From Microbulbifer sp. A4B17 (GTDB taxonomy: Bacteria > Pseudomonadota > Gammaproteobacteria > Pseudomonadales > Cellvibrionaceae), in the NCBI RefSeq assembly GCF_003076275.1, contig NZ_CP029064.1:2986501-3050500 (forward strand): 64,000 bases of DNA, written 5' to 3'. Shown piece by piece: positions 21,436-31,671 of this stretch; the stretch's first letter is position 1; every line of letters starts with the position of its first letter. A program made the translations under genes and the position numbers. Below the pieces are notes generated by a model, which ran no database searches, had not been told where the DNA came from, and saw nothing but the letters and a program-made list of their open reading frames with translations.

Positions 21436-21978
21436 CTAGGATTTACCCGACGAACCCTTCAACTGCTCCAGCACTTTAAAGGGGTTTGCCTGTTGCTCAT
21501 CCGCTTCGGCGACCTCGCCACCAAAATGAAAGCTCTCCTTGGAGACACATTCTTCCTGGTGATAAGCCACCATTGGCAAATTGAGCAAAATTTCATCTTC
21601 AAGGATCTGGTGCAAGTCCAGCTCATCGCCGTCCTGGATCACCGGGTCCAGATCTTTGGGCAGGGCCTTACCCTGCTCCTCAGTCCACACGATACCCCAG
21701 CTAAACTGTGCCTCGATCTGCTCATGGACCGGTGACAAACAGCGCTGACACAAGAGGTCAACCGCAAGTTGAACCTTGCCGCTCACCGTTTGGTGGCCTT
21801 GCAAGTCTCGCTCAAACTGCAATTCAGCAGAAATCTCTCCGTGGACAGACTCAACTGCGCTACCAACCCGAGGCAAGGACTCCAACGGCAAAACACCATC
21901 GAGCAACTGCTCTCGCTGCACCAATTTCCGAGCATCAATGCTCTTTGGCAATACTGATTTAGAGGGGGCTATCGACAT
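21436..21978 (-). CDS. yceD: YceD/DUF177 protein (23S rRNA accumulation)
   Basis: Protein of 180 residues of the DUF177 family. The paired cysteines in LLCQRCLSP and a conserved acidic segment GDELDLHQILEDEILLNLPM are the signature. The family is linked to 23S rRNA accumulation and is nearly always upstream of rpmF, as here. It is the first gene of the long minus-strand run and diverges from maf with about 105 bases between, where both promoters must lie. Confidence 0.93.
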   Translation of the reverse strand: MSIAPSKSVLPKSIDARKLVQREQLLDGVLPLESLPRVGSAVESVHGEISAELQFERDLQGHQTVSGKVQLAVDLLCQRCLSPVHEQIEAQFSWGIVWTEEQGKALPKDLDPVIQDGDELDLHQILEDEILLNLPMVAYHQEECVSKESFHFGGEVAEADEQQANPFKVLEQLKGSSGKS

Positions 21979-22084
21979 AAGCGCGCAATTCTATGGACTC
22001 ACCTTAGCCTTGTCAAAACAAATCAGGCATTGCAGTATCGCCCGGTCACAAACCACTATTCGACCCAGCGGAAAATCCACCAGA

Positions 22085-22726
22085 ATGCCCCACCCCCTGA
22101 TACTAGCCTCCAGCTCTCCTTACCGCAGAGCCCTACTACAACAGCTTGGCATCCCCTTTCAGCAGGATTCGCCCCATATAGATGAAGCACCAGAGACAGG
22201 AGAAGCGCCAGCCGCACTCGCCCTGCGCCTCGCCGCAGAGAAAGCGCGCGCCCTGGCAGACCGCCACCCGAAATCACTGATTATCGGCTCAGATCAAGTC
22301 GCCTCTTGTGACGGTCAAATACTCGGCAAGCCAGGCAACAGGGAGCGCGCCATCGCCCAGCTGCAAGCCTGCAACGGCAAAAAAGTGATATTCCACACCG
22401 GCTTGAGCCTGCTGAATAGCGCAAATGGAGAGCAGCTGAGCGATACCGAAACCTTCACTGTCCACTTTCGCCACTTGAGCACAGCGCAAATTGAACGATA
22501 TGTAGAGCTGGAACAACCCTACGATTGCGCCGGCTCTTTTAAGGTGGAAGGGCTCGGTATCGCCCTGTTTGAGAGGCTTGAAGGAGCAGATATTAACACC
22601 CTGGTTGGGCTGCCACTAATCCGCCTTACCGATATGCTGAATCAATTTGGCGTAGACCCACTGGGCCCGCACAAGCCACTTAAAGGAGTGGCGGCCAGCG
22701 GAGCAGCTCGGAGAAACGATCGATAA
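22085..22726 (+). CDS. Maf-family nucleotide pyrophosphatase, YceF subgroup
   Basis: House-cleaning pyrophosphatase of 213 residues acting on modified nucleotides; the YceF subgroup prefers m7GTP. The start MPHPLILASSSPYRRALL and IIGSDQVASCDG are close to YceF of E. coli, and CAGSFKVEGLGIALFERL is also conserved. The ORF stays open upstream, but the ATG at 22085 fits the family exactly. Its last 47 bases overlap the 3' end of the convergent HAD phosphatase gene. Confidence 0.92.
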   Translation: MPHPLILASSSPYRRALLQQLGIPFQQDSPHIDEAPETGEAPAALALRLAAEKARALADRHPKSLIIGSDQVASCDGQILGKPGNRERAIAQLQACNGKKVIFHTGLSLLNSANGEQLSDTETFTVHFRHLSTAQIERYVELEQPYDCAGSFKVEGLGIALFERLEGADINTLVGLPLIRLTDMLNQFGVDPLGPHKPLKGVAASGAARRNDR

Positions 22727-23321
22727 CAACCTTGGGACCACAACCCTGCAACCGGGTTGAGCAATGAGCACCATAACTCACCCCGATAGAGGGCATACCG
22801 ATCGCCGCCGCCATTTCCAAGTCGTATACGGTATCCCCTACCATTACCGCCTGCTCCGGATCGGTTCCAGTCTCATGCAGCAGCTCATTCAGCATCAGCG
22901 GGTCAGGCTTAGAAGCGGTCTCATCCGCACAACGACTTGCGACAAACAAGTGACCGAGGCCATGCTCCTCAAACTCCCGATTGAGCCCCTGCCGACTCTT
23001 CCCGGTCGCTACCGCCAACTGATGGCCACCGCACAGCAGCTGGTCCAGGGTATCCAGAACTCCCTCAAATAAAGGCAGGGGTTCAACTCGGGCTGCCATC
23101 CACTCATCAAAGTAAAGCTCGCGTAACGTGAGCCTTTCTTCACTGGCAGCCTCTGGAAACAGAGAGGATATCGCTTCCGGCAGACCAAGCCCGATGATGT
23201 TGCTAACCGCTTCCGGGGCAAGCACCGGCAAGCCGGCTCTACCTGCCGCCCGCAACATACAATCAACGATACGCGCCTCAGAATTACAAACCGTCCCATC
23301 CCAATCGAGGATTACCAACAT
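22680..23321 (-). CDS. HAD-family phosphatase (Gph-like, beside rluC)
   Basis: Haloacid dehalogenase superfamily hydrolase of 213 residues. Motif I is DWDGTVCNSE, motif II lies near VATGKSRQG, and motifs III/IV are in KPDPLMLNELL and VGDTVYDLEMA. The cap between motifs I and II is helical, as in subfamily IA phosphoglycolate phosphatase-like enzymes. Substrate not deducible. It follows rluC by 14 bases, a pairing common in gammaproteobacteria, so the two are co-transcribed. Confidence 0.9.
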   Translation of the reverse strand: MLVILDWDGTVCNSEARIVDCMLRAAGRAGLPVLAPEAVSNIIGLGLPEAISSLFPEAASEERLTLRELYFDEWMAARVEPLPLFEGVLDTLDQLLCGGHQLAVATGKSRQGLNREFEEHGLGHLFVASRCADETASKPDPLMLNELLHETGTDPEQAVMVGDTVYDLEMAAAIGMPSIGVSYGAHCSTRLQGCGPKVVIDRFSELLRWPPLL

Positions 23322-23335
23322 AACAAACGAACGCC

Positions 23336-24343
23336 CTACTCTTCCCTTAATCTATTCAGCACTGCGCTCAGCTCCGCAGGAAGTGGAGCCTCCACCTCAA
23401 CCTTGGAGCCATCTGGCAAAGAGCAGCGCACTGAAGCCGAGTGTAAAAAGAGACGCTTCAGGCCGCGATCACGAAATTCTCGATTGACTTCGTCCGAGGT
23501 GTACTTGCTGTCGCCCGCCAGAGGACAACCAACAAACTGTGCATGAACTCGAATTTGGTGTGTTCGCCCGGTAACTGGCTCTGCGGAAAGCAGAGTCGCC
23601 GCCTTAAATCTCTCAATCAACTTAAAGCGAGTCTCCGAAGGCTTACCCTCAGGGTGCACCGACACCATTCTCTCGCCGCTTTTCAAAGTGTTCTTGCGCA
23701 AAGGCGCCTCAACAGCGCGGCGGCCTCGGGGCCACTTGCCCACCACCAACGCCTGATACGACTTACCGATCTTTCCCGACCGCAACTCTGACTGAACATG
23801 CTGCAATACCGCGCGCTTGCGGGCCACCATGATGGCTCCACTAGTATCCCGGTCCAGGCGGTGCACCAACTCAATAAACGGGCTTTGCGGAAACATCTGG
23901 CGCAAAACTTCAATCAGACCCAATCTGACACCGCTGCCACCATGGACCGCAAGACCCGACGGTTTATTGATCACCATTAACCCATGCTTGTCGTAAAGTA
24001 TGGACTCTTGGATCAATTGGCGCAGAGATTCACCAGCCAGAGGGGCCTCAGCCTGCTCGGCAACACGAATTGGCGGCACTCGCACCACATCGCCCGCCTT
24101 TAACTTGTATTCAGCCTTTATTCGTCCTTTATTTACTCTTACCTCACCCTTGCGCAGGATTCGGTATATACGTGAGCGCGGCACACCCTTGAGGCGCGCC
24201 TGGAGGAAATTGTCGATCCTCTGTCCCGCCAGCTCTTCAGGCACAGTCAAAAACTGTACGCCGCCAGATGGATTAGAGGTCTTTGATGGGGGCTCAGCCG
24301 GAGCCTTTTTAGGGGGGGGTATACTTCGCATGACGCGCATCAT
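23336..24343 (-). CDS. rluC: 23S rRNA pseudouridine synthase RluC
   Basis: Enzyme making pseudouridines in 23S rRNA. An S4 RNA-binding domain (RIDNFLQARLKGVPRSRIYRI) precedes the catalytic domain, whose aspartate is in the signature RLDRDTSGAIMVARK. The start is uncertain: the open frame reaches 24424, but the first 27 residues look non-native. I chose ATG at 24343 (335 residues); ATG at 24331 is also possible. It is divergent from rne, the normal arrangement in gammaproteobacteria, which supports RluC over RluD. Confidence 0.92.
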   Translation of the reverse strand: MMRVMRSIPPPKKAPAEPPSKTSNPSGGVQFLTVPEELAGQRIDNFLQARLKGVPRSRIYRILRKGEVRVNKGRIKAEYKLKAGDVVRVPPIRVAEQAEAPLAGESLRQLIQESILYDKHGLMVINKPSGLAVHGGSGVRLGLIEVLRQMFPQSPFIELVHRLDRDTSGAIMVARKRAVLQHVQSELRSGKIGKSYQALVVGKWPRGRRAVEAPLRKNTLKSGERMVSVHPEGKPSETRFKLIERFKAATLLSAEPVTGRTHQIRVHAQFVGCPLAGDSKYTSDEVNREFRDRGLKRLFLHSASVRCSLPDGSKVEVEAPLPAELSAVLNRLREE

Positions 24344-25107
24344 AGCGTTGCCAGGGATACAATTGAAGCACCTCCCTGCCCATGCTATATTCGGTCGGCC
24401 TGAATTCGGCATGTTTTCGGTCACTGGCGACTTCCCACATGAAGAGACAGCCGTGGCTTTGGAGAAAACATCCCCATTCAGCAGGTGCGCGGGGATGCCG
24501 CGTCATTGATAAAACTTAGCCCTTGAGATGTCCCCCAACTACTAGAACCTGAGGGGAGCTCACTGGCAACAACAGCCCGCGGTTACGCGGGTAATTATCG
24601 CGAAGGTAAGACGGGCCGTGACCCGCAGCGCTTGAAAGGACGACTCAAACTTGCGTCCGGTTTTGCAGAATACGACAAGCCAGCAACCGAACTGGTAACC
24701 AGGGCAGCACAGCTTCCGCAAGCCTGGTGAAAAATTAAGAAGAGTGGGTATCAGCCAAAAGCTGAACTGCAGAACAACTGACGCAAACCTTGCCGCCCAG
24801 TATGAAACAAACCAAGGGGCGGCGCCCAACCCTGCTGCAGAAGCCTGCAGCACAGGTACAGGGCAGTACTAACAAAAGGTATTAAAGGTACCAACGGATA
24901 GCACGATAGCAGCGCGTATCCGGAGTTTTTGCAGAGCGAACATCAGGTGGACATCAGTCTCGACAAGCCGCATAGATCCATGGCGCGGTAGAGCTGACGC
25001 ACCTTATTTCCCTGCCCTGCCTGGTGGTCCTCTCCACCGGGCAGCCAACAAGCAAGCCTGTGAGTGGCGGTGTCACACCTTTGCGCAACGCAAGGAAAAC
25101 GACACGC
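24344..25107. promoter_or_regulatory. Divergent rluC/rne region with a long rne leader
   Basis: There is no credible gene in these 764 bases. The stretch from about 24560 to 25107 is GC-rich with several short inverted repeats (for example CCCGCGGTTACGCGGG around 24571), as expected for the long structured 5' untranslated region through which RNase E represses its own mRNA. The leader role is inference from position and family knowledge; I did not match it to the known rne hairpins base by base. Confidence 0.5.
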
Positions 25108-28077
25108 ATGAAAAGAATGCTAATTAACGCAACCCAACCCGAAGAGTTGCGTGTTGCCCTGGTCGACGGCCAGTGGCTCTATGATTTGGATATTGAGAAC
25201 AGGACCCGCCAACAGAAAAAAGCGAACATATACAAAGGTAAAATTACCCGAGTAGAGCCCTCCCTTGAGGCTGCATTCGTCGACTATGGCGAAGAACGCC
25301 ACGGATTCCTCCCCCTGAAAGAGATCTCTCGCGAGTACTTCCTCAAGCAGCCCAAAGACATCGAAGGTCGCATCAAGATTAAAGATGTTGTCAAAGAGGG
25401 CATGGAAGTTATTGTCCAGGTGGACAAGGAAGAGCGCGGCAACAAAGGCGCCGCCCTGACTACTTTTGTCAGCCTCGCCGGCCGCTATCTGGTGCTGATG
25501 CCAAACAATCCCCGTGCAGGTGGCATCTCCCGCCGCATTGAAGGTGATGAGCGCTCAGAACTCCGCGACGCTCTCTCCAGCGTAGAAGTCCCCTCCGGCA
25601 TGGGCATCATAGTGCGCACCGCCGGCGTTGGCCGCAGCGGTGACGAACTGCAGTGGGACCTGAACTACCTGTTACAGCTTTGGAATGCCATCAAAGAGGA
25701 AGCGGACACCTCCAAAGCACCACACTTCCTGTTCCAGGAAAGTAACGTCATTATTCGCGCTATTCGCGACTACATGCGCGACGATATTGGCGAAGTTATT
25801 GTCGATGACAAAGGCGCCTACGAACTGGCCGCAGAATTTGCCCGCCAGGTAATGCCCCACTACGCCAACAAGGTGAAGTACTACGAAGACGCCATCCCGC
25901 TATTCAATCGCTATCAGATCGAAAGCCAAATCGAGACAGCGTTTGAGCGCGAAGTAAAACTGCCTTCCGGCGGCTCCATCGTTATTGATGTGACCGAGGC
26001 CTTAGTATCTATTGATATCAACTCCTCCCGCGCAACCAAGGGCGGCGATATCGAGGAGACTGCGCGCAATATCAACCTGGAAGCGGCCGACGAGATCGCT
26101 CGCCAGCTGCGCCTGCGAGATATGGGCGGGCTGGTTGTTATCGACTTTATCGATATGCAGAACAAGTCCAACCAGCGCGAAGTCGAAAAGCGTATGGAGA
26201 AGGCTCTCAGCATGGACCGCGCCCGCGTTCAGGTTGGCCGCATCTCCCGCTTCGGCTTGCTGGAAATGTCCCGCCAGCGCCTGCGCCCATCCCTGGGTGA
26301 AACCACCTTCCGCGTCTGCCCCCGCTGTAGTGGCCAGGGCACTATTCGCGGCACCAAATCTCTCGCCCTCTCCATTCTTCGCCTGGTAGAAGAGGAGGCG
26401 AAAAAAGAACGCAGCGCCGAGATCCGCGCAATCACCCCTGTGAATGTCGCAACCTACCTGTTGAATGAGAAGCGCAAAACGATCTCCCAAATCGAATCCC
26501 GCAACTCCACTCGAGTGGTAGTTGTGCCCAGCGCCGAGATGGAAACTCCGCACTTCGAAGTTCAGCGACTGCGTGACGACGACACTGCCACCCTGGAAAC
26601 CTCCTATAAGATTTCTGGCACTGCCGAAGAGACCCTAGCCAAGAAAGAGGAAAAGCCACAGCGTTCAGCACCAGCACAAGCGGCCGTCCAGCAGATCAGC
26701 CACACGGCTCCAGCGCCCACCCCGGAGAAAAAAGAAGAGCCTGGACTCTTCAGCCGACTGATCAGCGCTATTGCCTCTTTCTTCACCGCGGAAGAGGAAG
26801 AGCCGAAGAAGCATCAAAAGTCCAAGGGGCGTGGCAAGGATTACCAGCAGCGCAACCGCAATCGCAACCAGCGCGGAAACCGCAGCAACCGCAGCGGCCG
26901 CCAAACTCGCCGTAAGGATGATCGCCGCGAAGATAATAAGCGCGACGACCAGCGCGAAGATAAGCGCAGCGCCAAGCTGGATGAACACGACAGCGCCTCC
27001 GAGCGCCAGGGTGAAGGCCAGCGTCGCCGTCGCCGTCGCCGCAACGACAACCGCCGTAAGGACGACAATCGCACCCAAGCCGTTGAAACCGCCCCAGGTA
27101 CCGCTGACACTGGCGAGCTGGCGAGCGATGCCTCCGAACAACAGCGCCCAGCCCGCCGCCCAAGCAACGTGCGCGGTCGCCCGCAAGCGCGTCGTCGCGG
27201 CGGCCGCCGCAGTGAAAATACCGCAGCAACTGCGGTGGCTCACAGCCAGGAAGAGCTGAACCGCGAAGTTCACGAAGCTATCGACGAAGCCGAAAGCGAA
27301 GCGCGCAAAACCAAGGAAGTCGCCAAGGAAACTCGTACAGAGACACCTAAATCCAAGGCGAAAGAATCTCAAAAAGCCCAGAGAACTCCCAAGCAGGCAG
27401 CTCAACCCGCCATTACCATGCCGGTTCGAACTGCCAGTGAAGGGAAACCTGAAGCACAAGAGACTGCCAAGGCTGCAGCACAGCCGCAAAGCGTTCAGCA
27501 GGAAACCAAGCCTGTCACTGCCAAGCAACCAGCGACTCAGCCCGCAGAGCCCAAAACAACCCAGGCAGAAGAAGCAGCCGCACCCGTCTCCGAGCCGGTC
27601 GAGGTTGTAAAGCAAGCGCCTGTACAGGAAGACACAGAAGCTGAAGAGGCGGCAACCTCAAAAGCTGAAATTACTCCTGCCGAGCCAGAAATAGAAGCCG
27701 CAGAGGAAATCGTTCTTGAGGAAGCCCAGGCTGCAGCAGAAGCTTTGCAAGAGCAGGCTGACACCAGCGAACCGGAGGTCCAGGAAGAAATTGTTGCCGC
27801 TGAGCTGGCAGCTTCCGAAAAGGAACCGACTGCGACCAACCAGGGGCGCGCAGGCAACGACCCGCGCATCAATCCCAAACCGCTGGGTGAGTTCTCAATT
27901 GTTACTGAGCGCCGTGAAGTAGGCCCCCAACAGCCTCTGGATACTGCACAACCGGCTGCAATTGAACATAACCCCCGCGCCCTGACCCGCCCGGCCAATG
28001 ACCCGCGCATCAGTCGCAAGGCCGTTGGAATTGGCGCCGCTACAGATATTGATCGCAACTCCGCAGAAGCGAGCTAA
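25108..28077 (+). CDS. rne: Ribonuclease E
   Basis: Essential endoribonuclease and degradosome scaffold, 989 residues from the ATG at 25108, chosen because [18 protein letters not shown] is the family N-terminus and AAGGAAAA lies upstream; the frame stays open 28 codons further. The S1 domain ([19 protein letters not shown]) is followed by the catalytic core with metal aspartates in [13 protein letters not shown] and [10 protein letters not shown], and the zinc-link CPRCSGQGT. After residue 530 comes the low-complexity tail: an amphipathic membrane helix [14 protein letters not shown] near 548, arginine-rich RNA-binding blocks, a long Glu/Ala/Gln segment, and a terminal part with two copies of an NDPRI motif. 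Confidence 0.97.
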   Translation: MKRMLINATQPEELRVALVDGQWLYDLDIENRTRQQKKANIYKGKITRVEPSLEAAFVDYGEERHGFLPLKEISREYFLKQPKDIEGRIKIKDVVKEGMEVIVQVDKEERGNKGAALTTFVSLAGRYLVLMPNNPRAGGISRRIEGDERSELRDALSSVEVPSGMGIIVRTAGVGRSGDELQWDLNYLLQLWNAIKEEADTSKAPHFLFQESNVIIRAIRDYMRDDIGEVIVDDKGAYELAAEFARQVMPHYANKVKYYEDAIPLFNRYQIESQIETAFEREVKLPSGGSIVIDVTEALVSIDINSSRATKGGDIEETARNINLEAADEIARQLRLRDMGGLVVIDFIDMQNKSNQREVEKRMEKALSMDRARVQVGRISRFGLLEMSRQRLRPSLGETTFRVCPRCSGQGTIRGTKSLALSILRLVEEEAKKERSAEIRAITPVNVATYLLNEKRKTISQIESRNSTRVVVVPSAEMETPHFEVQRLRDDDTATLETSYKISGTAEETLAKKEEKPQRSAPAQAAVQQISHTAPAPTPEKKEEPGLFSRLISAIASFFTAEEEEPKKHQKSKGRGKDYQQRNRNRNQRGNRSNRSGRQTRRKDDRREDNKRDDQREDKRSAKLDEHDSASERQGEGQRRRRRRRNDNRRKDDNRTQAVETAPGTADTGELASDASEQQRPARRPSNVRGRPQARRRGGRRSENTAATAVAHSQEELNREVHEAIDEAESEARKTKEVAKETRTETPKSKAKESQKAQRTPKQAAQPAITMPVRTASEGKPEAQETAKAAAQPQSVQQETKPVTAKQPATQPAEPKTTQAEEAAAPVSEPVEVVKQAPVQEDTEAEEAATSKAEITPAEPEIEAAEEIVLEEAQAAAEALQEQADTSEPEVQEEIVAAELAASEKEPTATNQGRAGNDPRINPKPLGEFSIVTERREVGPQQPLDTAQPAAIEHNPRALTRPANDPRISRKAVGIGAATDIDRNSAEAS

Positions 28078-28090
28078 GCGATTCCTGCCA

Positions 28091-28119
28091 CGCCGCCCCG
28101 GCCAGCAACCGGGGCGGCG
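28091..28119 (+). terminator. Perfect GC hairpin after rne
   Basis: An 11-base all-GC stem (CGCCGCCCCGG paired with CCGGGGCGGCG) with a 7-base loop, 14 bases after the rne stop. There is no T-run, so it may protect the 3' end or act with Rho instead of being a classical intrinsic terminator. Confidence 0.6.
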
Positions 28120-28200
28120 CAATCAACCTGACGTCAAGCCTGGCGCTGGTCAATAAATCACCTAACTTATTGAACTATATAAAAAAAATCAAAATGACGC

Positions 28201-28228
28201 TTGTACATCCTCAGAAGCTATGTATAAT
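28201..28228 (+). promoter_or_regulatory. Promoter of tRNA-Ser
   Basis: TTGTAC and a perfect TATAAT separated by 16 bases, followed by a GC-rich discriminator (GCGCAGC) typical of stringently controlled stable-RNA promoters, 15 bases before the tRNA. Confidence 0.7.
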
Positions 28229-28242
28229 GCGCAGCACAATTT

Positions 28243-28330
28243 GGTGGGGTGGCTGAGTGGTCGAAAGCGGCGGTCTTGAAAACCGTTGACTGTAACAGGT
28301 CCCAGGGTTCGAATCCCTGCCCCACCGCCA
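28243..28330 (+). tRNA. tRNA-Ser (anticodon UGA)
   Basis: The acceptor stem GGTGGGG pairs with CCCCACC, and CCA is encoded. The anticodon loop is CTTGAAA at 28275-28281, giving TGA, which reads UCA codons. A long variable arm (TTGACTGTAACAGGTC) and the T-arm CAGGG-TTCGAAT-CCCTG confirm a class II serine tRNA. It has its own promoter and terminator. Its 3' end is followed by decayed accessory genes, consistent with past use as an integration site (inference). Confidence 0.98.
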
Positions 28331-28333
28331 TAT

Positions 28334-28365
28334 AAAAAAAGCCCGGTATTATGCCGGGCTTTTTT
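28334..28365 (+). terminator. Intrinsic terminator of tRNA-Ser
   Basis: A-run, stem AGCCCGG(T)/(A?)CCGGGCT with a short AT loop, then six or more T. It sits directly after the tRNA. Confidence 0.9.
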
Positions 28366-28485
28366 GTTTCTGGACTTTGCACTGCTCCACCTGCCCTTGG
28401 TGGCAACCCGCCGGAGGTGAAAAGCATGGACGATAGCGCATGCTTTAATCCATGTCGTTTTACCAATTCTGAAAAATGCTAACCT

Positions 28486-28924
28486 GAACAGGTCCCACAA
28501 ATTTATAAGCTGAAGTCCGCTGGCTTGGATTTCGGCGGATACGTTAATTTTGATGAGATCGTGGCTCGACTCGAAGAAAGTGACCTGGACAAAGTGAAGA
28601 AAGCAAAAAAGATCACCGAATCCCAGCGAAACAATCTGCGTCAGACAAAAATGAGCCACTCCTTCGAGCCTGTAATGAGTCATCCAGGCAGGATCAAGTA
28701 CATTGTCCAAGCCAAAGACGATGGCTTCGACGTAATACTTCTCTTCATCGACACCAATGATCCACAGAAGCACCTAGCGCGCGTGGCTGACCGCGTAGAG
28801 AAGGGTGGGCACGCTGTTACCCATCGAAAAGATCCTATCCCGCTACAAGCGAACTAGGGACATGCTGTTCGAGGCAGCGATGACTGCCGATCACGCTCTA
28901 ATTTTCGGTAATACTTCTGAGTAA
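28486..28924 (+). pseudogene. Zeta toxin-like kinase remnant
   Basis: A decayed member of the zeta toxin/P-loop kinase group. Visible pieces are LDFGGYVNFDEIVARLE, the conserved HSFEPVMSHPGR (zeta-like FETVMSHPSK), GFDVILLFIDTNDP and RVADRVEKGGHAV. The frame then breaks at the AAAA run at 28827-28830: with one A fewer it continues as KILSRYKRTRDMLFEAA and ends at 28924, matching the usual C-terminus. The N-terminal part with the Walker A loop is missing, as stops appear upstream of 28486. So it is doubly broken and should not be toxic. No epsilon-like antitoxin was recognised beside it. It starts about 155 bases after tRNA-Ser. Confidence 0.7.
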
Positions 28925-29623
28925 AACGGGATCAAGCCTGTTACTGAAGCAAAAATAGAGATTTCGCAAGCCAAAAAGGCGGCATACCCTGGATAACAAA
29001 CTACTTCAAGCACAACTACTGCAACCAGGATAATAGCTCCTGGTAACCAGTCACGCACCAAAGTCGGAAGAGGCAGTAGCCCCCTTGATTCTGGCTACAC
29101 ACTTACGTGCTCAGTCCTAACTTAGCCCCCCACAACCCCTTACTTCCGCTCCGCACGACAACGCGGTGCGCAAAGCTTATCGGAAGATTACTAATATCCA
29201 GATAGCTTTCCTTTCGGCTTTCATCCAATGCAAGGGAGTTCAAACCCCGAATATAATTTTTCAGCGTTTCGCCGCGCCTTAAACTCCAAACCAGAAAGAT
29301 ATAGCCCCTAGAACTAATCTCAAGCGCTTCTCTCCAACCTTGAAGCATCCAGAGGTACAACTTTTACCCCTCAAAAAATCTGTGGCTGCTTAGGCTAAGG
29401 CGCTTAGACAGTCGAAAACTAAACACCCCATTTCTCGTCCGCATCGGAGTCTTCAGAGCTAGCTGCACCTGAATACCTATTTAAATGCCGCTCGGAATAA
29501 TAAAACCCCATGAAACCACCAAACTTACAAAGAGAAAAGTCCCTCTCTTCACACACTTAGGACAATAATTGAACTCCTATTAGCCTAGATGTACTGAGAC
29601 CAGTCCCACCCTGTTATCACCCC
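28925..29623. other. Accessory intergenic region downstream of the zeta remnant
   Basis: About 700 bases without a gene I can support. A minus-strand open frame of 85 codons at 29103-29360 has no ribosome site or homology I recognise. No repeat of the tRNA-Ser 3' end was seen here that would mark an attachment site. Confidence 0.4.
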
Positions 29624-30877
29624 TCAAATAATAACCTCAGGCAACTCATCCCAGTGAGTCGTATAAGCTGGAGACTTATGCTCCTGCCGCACCTTCCATT
29701 TCTTCTGAATACCCTCAGCCCCCAGAAAAAGGGTTCCCCGGCCAAAGCGCTGGTTGATTTGATCAATGGCTTGCATTGTCTCGCCCGCTCGAAGCGGCTG
29801 CCCAGAGGAAAACATATCACCCTGTCCCAGCAAACGAGGAATCAACTCTACCAGCCCCACTCCAGCTTTTAAAAACCGGTGGCCCTGCCGATACAAGCCC
29901 GATACTGCTCGCTTGGCCAATTGCACTATCATCCTTGTATCATCAGTGGGGTACGGAGTTTGTATCACCAGGCTTCGACTGTAGTAATTGGGCTCGTGAG
30001 GTGATGTATGCAGAAAGACATGTATAGATTTCACCAATGACTCCTGCGCCCGCAGTTTTTCTGCCGCCCTACTCGCGTATAAAGTCACCGCCTGTAGAAT
30101 TGGTTGGAGTTCGGTTAACTTTTCGCCAAATGAACGCGTGCAATAAATTTGCTTTTTCGCTTGGGGCTGCTCCTCGAAAGTTAAACAGCTGACCCCGTTC
30201 AGCTCCTCAATTGTCCGCTCAATATTTACATTGATATGGCGCCGCAGAATTTTAGGGTTGGCTTGGGCCAAGTCATAGGCAGTCTTAATATCCATAGAGC
30301 CCAATCGATTGGAGAAACGCCGACCAACACCCCATACATCACCTACCTGCGTACGCCTTTGTAGCCACTGCCATTTTTTAGGAGAGTCCAAAACACAGAC
30401 TCCCCGGCAATTATGAATATTCTTAGCTGCCCGATTTGCCAACTTTGCTAACGTCTTGCTTGGCGCTATACCAACACCGACGGGCATGCGAATATCTCGC
30501 CACAGGATTTTACGAATTTCCTGCCCGTAATCCGACCAGTTAACCTGTAGGCCATTTAGGTCCAGGAACATTTCATCAATACTGTAAACTTCAACTTCGG
30601 GACTGAACTGCCTGAGTGTCATCATTACTCGGTGGGAGATATCGCCATATAGGGCATAGTTACTGGAGAAAATAGTAACGCCGTACCTTCTCAGTAAGTG
30701 CTCAATCTTGAAAAAGGGCTGCAAGTCGGGAATACCAAGGGACTTGGCTTCTTTAGAGCGGGCTACCACGCAACCATCGTTATTGGACAGAACTACTACC
30801 GGGCGCCCGCGCAGGTCGGGGCGGAATATCTGTTCACAGCTGGCATAGCAACTGTTGCAATCAACTAGAGCCAACAT
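29624..30877 (-). CDS. umuC: DNA polymerase V catalytic subunit UmuC
   Basis: Y-family translesion DNA polymerase of 417 residues. Catalytic motifs [15 protein letters not shown] at the N-terminus and [11 protein letters not shown] near residue 100 are intact. [18 protein letters not shown] follows, and the C-terminal little-finger domain contains the UmuC-type [16 protein letters not shown]. Full length compared with about 420 for the family. It overlaps the umuD stop by one base (TGATG), giving translational coupling, and shares the LexA-controlled promoter upstream of umuD. Confidence 0.96.
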   Translation of the reverse strand: MLALVDCNSCYASCEQIFRPDLRGRPVVVLSNNDGCVVARSKEAKSLGIPDLQPFFKIEHLLRRYGVTIFSSNYALYGDISHRVMMTLRQFSPEVEVYSIDEMFLDLNGLQVNWSDYGQEIRKILWRDIRMPVGVGIAPSKTLAKLANRAAKNIHNCRGVCVLDSPKKWQWLQRRTQVGDVWGVGRRFSNRLGSMDIKTAYDLAQANPKILRRHINVNIERTIEELNGVSCLTFEEQPQAKKQIYCTRSFGEKLTELQPILQAVTLYASRAAEKLRAQESLVKSIHVFLHTSPHEPNYYSRSLVIQTPYPTDDTRMIVQLAKRAVSGLYRQGHRFLKAGVGLVELIPRLLGQGDMFSSGQPLRAGETMQAIDQINQRFGRGTLFLGAEGIQKKWKVRQEHKSPAYTTHWDELPEVII

Positions 30878-31275
30878 CAGCAGGGGCGGTGGTACCGAAT
30901 AGAGGCCTTCACTACGCCCTCAACAATCAGTTCCTGCCTCTCACAAATAGGGATTGGCTTATATTTGTCATTCGCTGACAGCAATCTGCCTTGGTGGCGA
31001 TCCAACACCTTACAGGTTAGCTGCCCATCCAGGGCAACCACCACCACATCACCATGAACAGGCGCAAGAGACCGGTCTACTACTAATAAGTCACGATCAA
31101 AAATCCCCAGATTCTGCATTGAATCGCCATTGGCCCTGGCCAGGAATGTAGCAGCCGGGCTGGTAATTAGATGCTGATCCAGACTTAATGAGGCTTCTTT
31201 ATGATCATCTGCTGGAGACGGGAAGCCACAAGAGACGCCGTGACTAAACAAAGGGGGCAGTTTCATATCGGACAT
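30877..31275 (-). CDS. umuD: SOS mutagenesis protein UmuD
   Basis: LexA-like self-cleaving accessory subunit of polymerase V. The Cys-Gly cleavage pair is in GVSCGFPSP, the serine nucleophile is in NGDSMQ and the lysine base in LTCKVLD. I place the start at ATG 31275; a TTG at 31278 and an ATG at 31266 (MKLPPLF) are alternatives, and the ribosome site is weak for all of them. RecA-promoted removal of about 16 N-terminal residues would give the active form. Confidence 0.95.
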   Translation of the reverse strand: MSDMKLPPLFSHGVSCGFPSPADDHKEASLSLDQHLITSPAATFLARANGDSMQNLGIFDRDLLVVDRSLAPVHGDVVVVALDGQLTCKVLDRHQGRLLSANDKYKPIPICERQELIVEGVVKASIRYHRPC

Positions 31276-31282
31276 CAATATG

Positions 31283-31298
31283 CTGTATACAAATACAG
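31283..31298 (-). promoter_or_regulatory. LexA operator of umuDC
   Basis: CTGTATACAAATACAG matches the CTGT-N8-ACAG SOS box. It lies only a few bases before the umuD start and beside a likely -10 (TATACT) with TTAACA upstream, so LexA would block both promoter and leader. Confidence 0.92.
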
Positions 31299-31671
31299 TA
31301 TATTATCTACCCCCCAATGTTAACAACTAGCATGTGTGACTTGAAAGGCACCCCCATTTCCAGACTTGTAGGCTACCGCAGCGGTCGAAAGCCGTCATAA
31401 ACATCCCACCCAATCCAGTGGAATACCTGTATGATTCTATGCCCTGCTTTTTAGTTTTTCAGGCGCTAAATGACAATTGAAGCCCCCTATATTCAATACT
31501 CAAACCGCCTTCAATTACTGCATCTAAAAAAGATACACCCGTGCAAACTTTATATTACCCAGATGAAATATATTAGGTAATAAATTAAAAGGATTAATAT
31601 TATTATGTCTTAACTTTAATAAAGATAAAAACTTAGTTTTTAGCAACAAATCTAAACTGAACAATGAAAAA
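31299..31671. other. Intergenic region upstream of umuDC
   Basis: AT-rich toward 31671. Apart from the umuDC promoter near its left edge, nothing is recognised. Confidence 0.4.

Noticed and set aside
26665..27615. Long minus-strand open frames (over 300 codons) opposite the 3' half of rne
   Set aside because: They are antisense to the Arg/Glu/Ala-rich tail of RNase E, whose codon bias keeps opposite frames open; no real protein features.
29103..29360. Minus-strand frame of 85 codons after the zeta remnant
   Set aside because: No ribosome site, homology or context; length within chance for this base composition.
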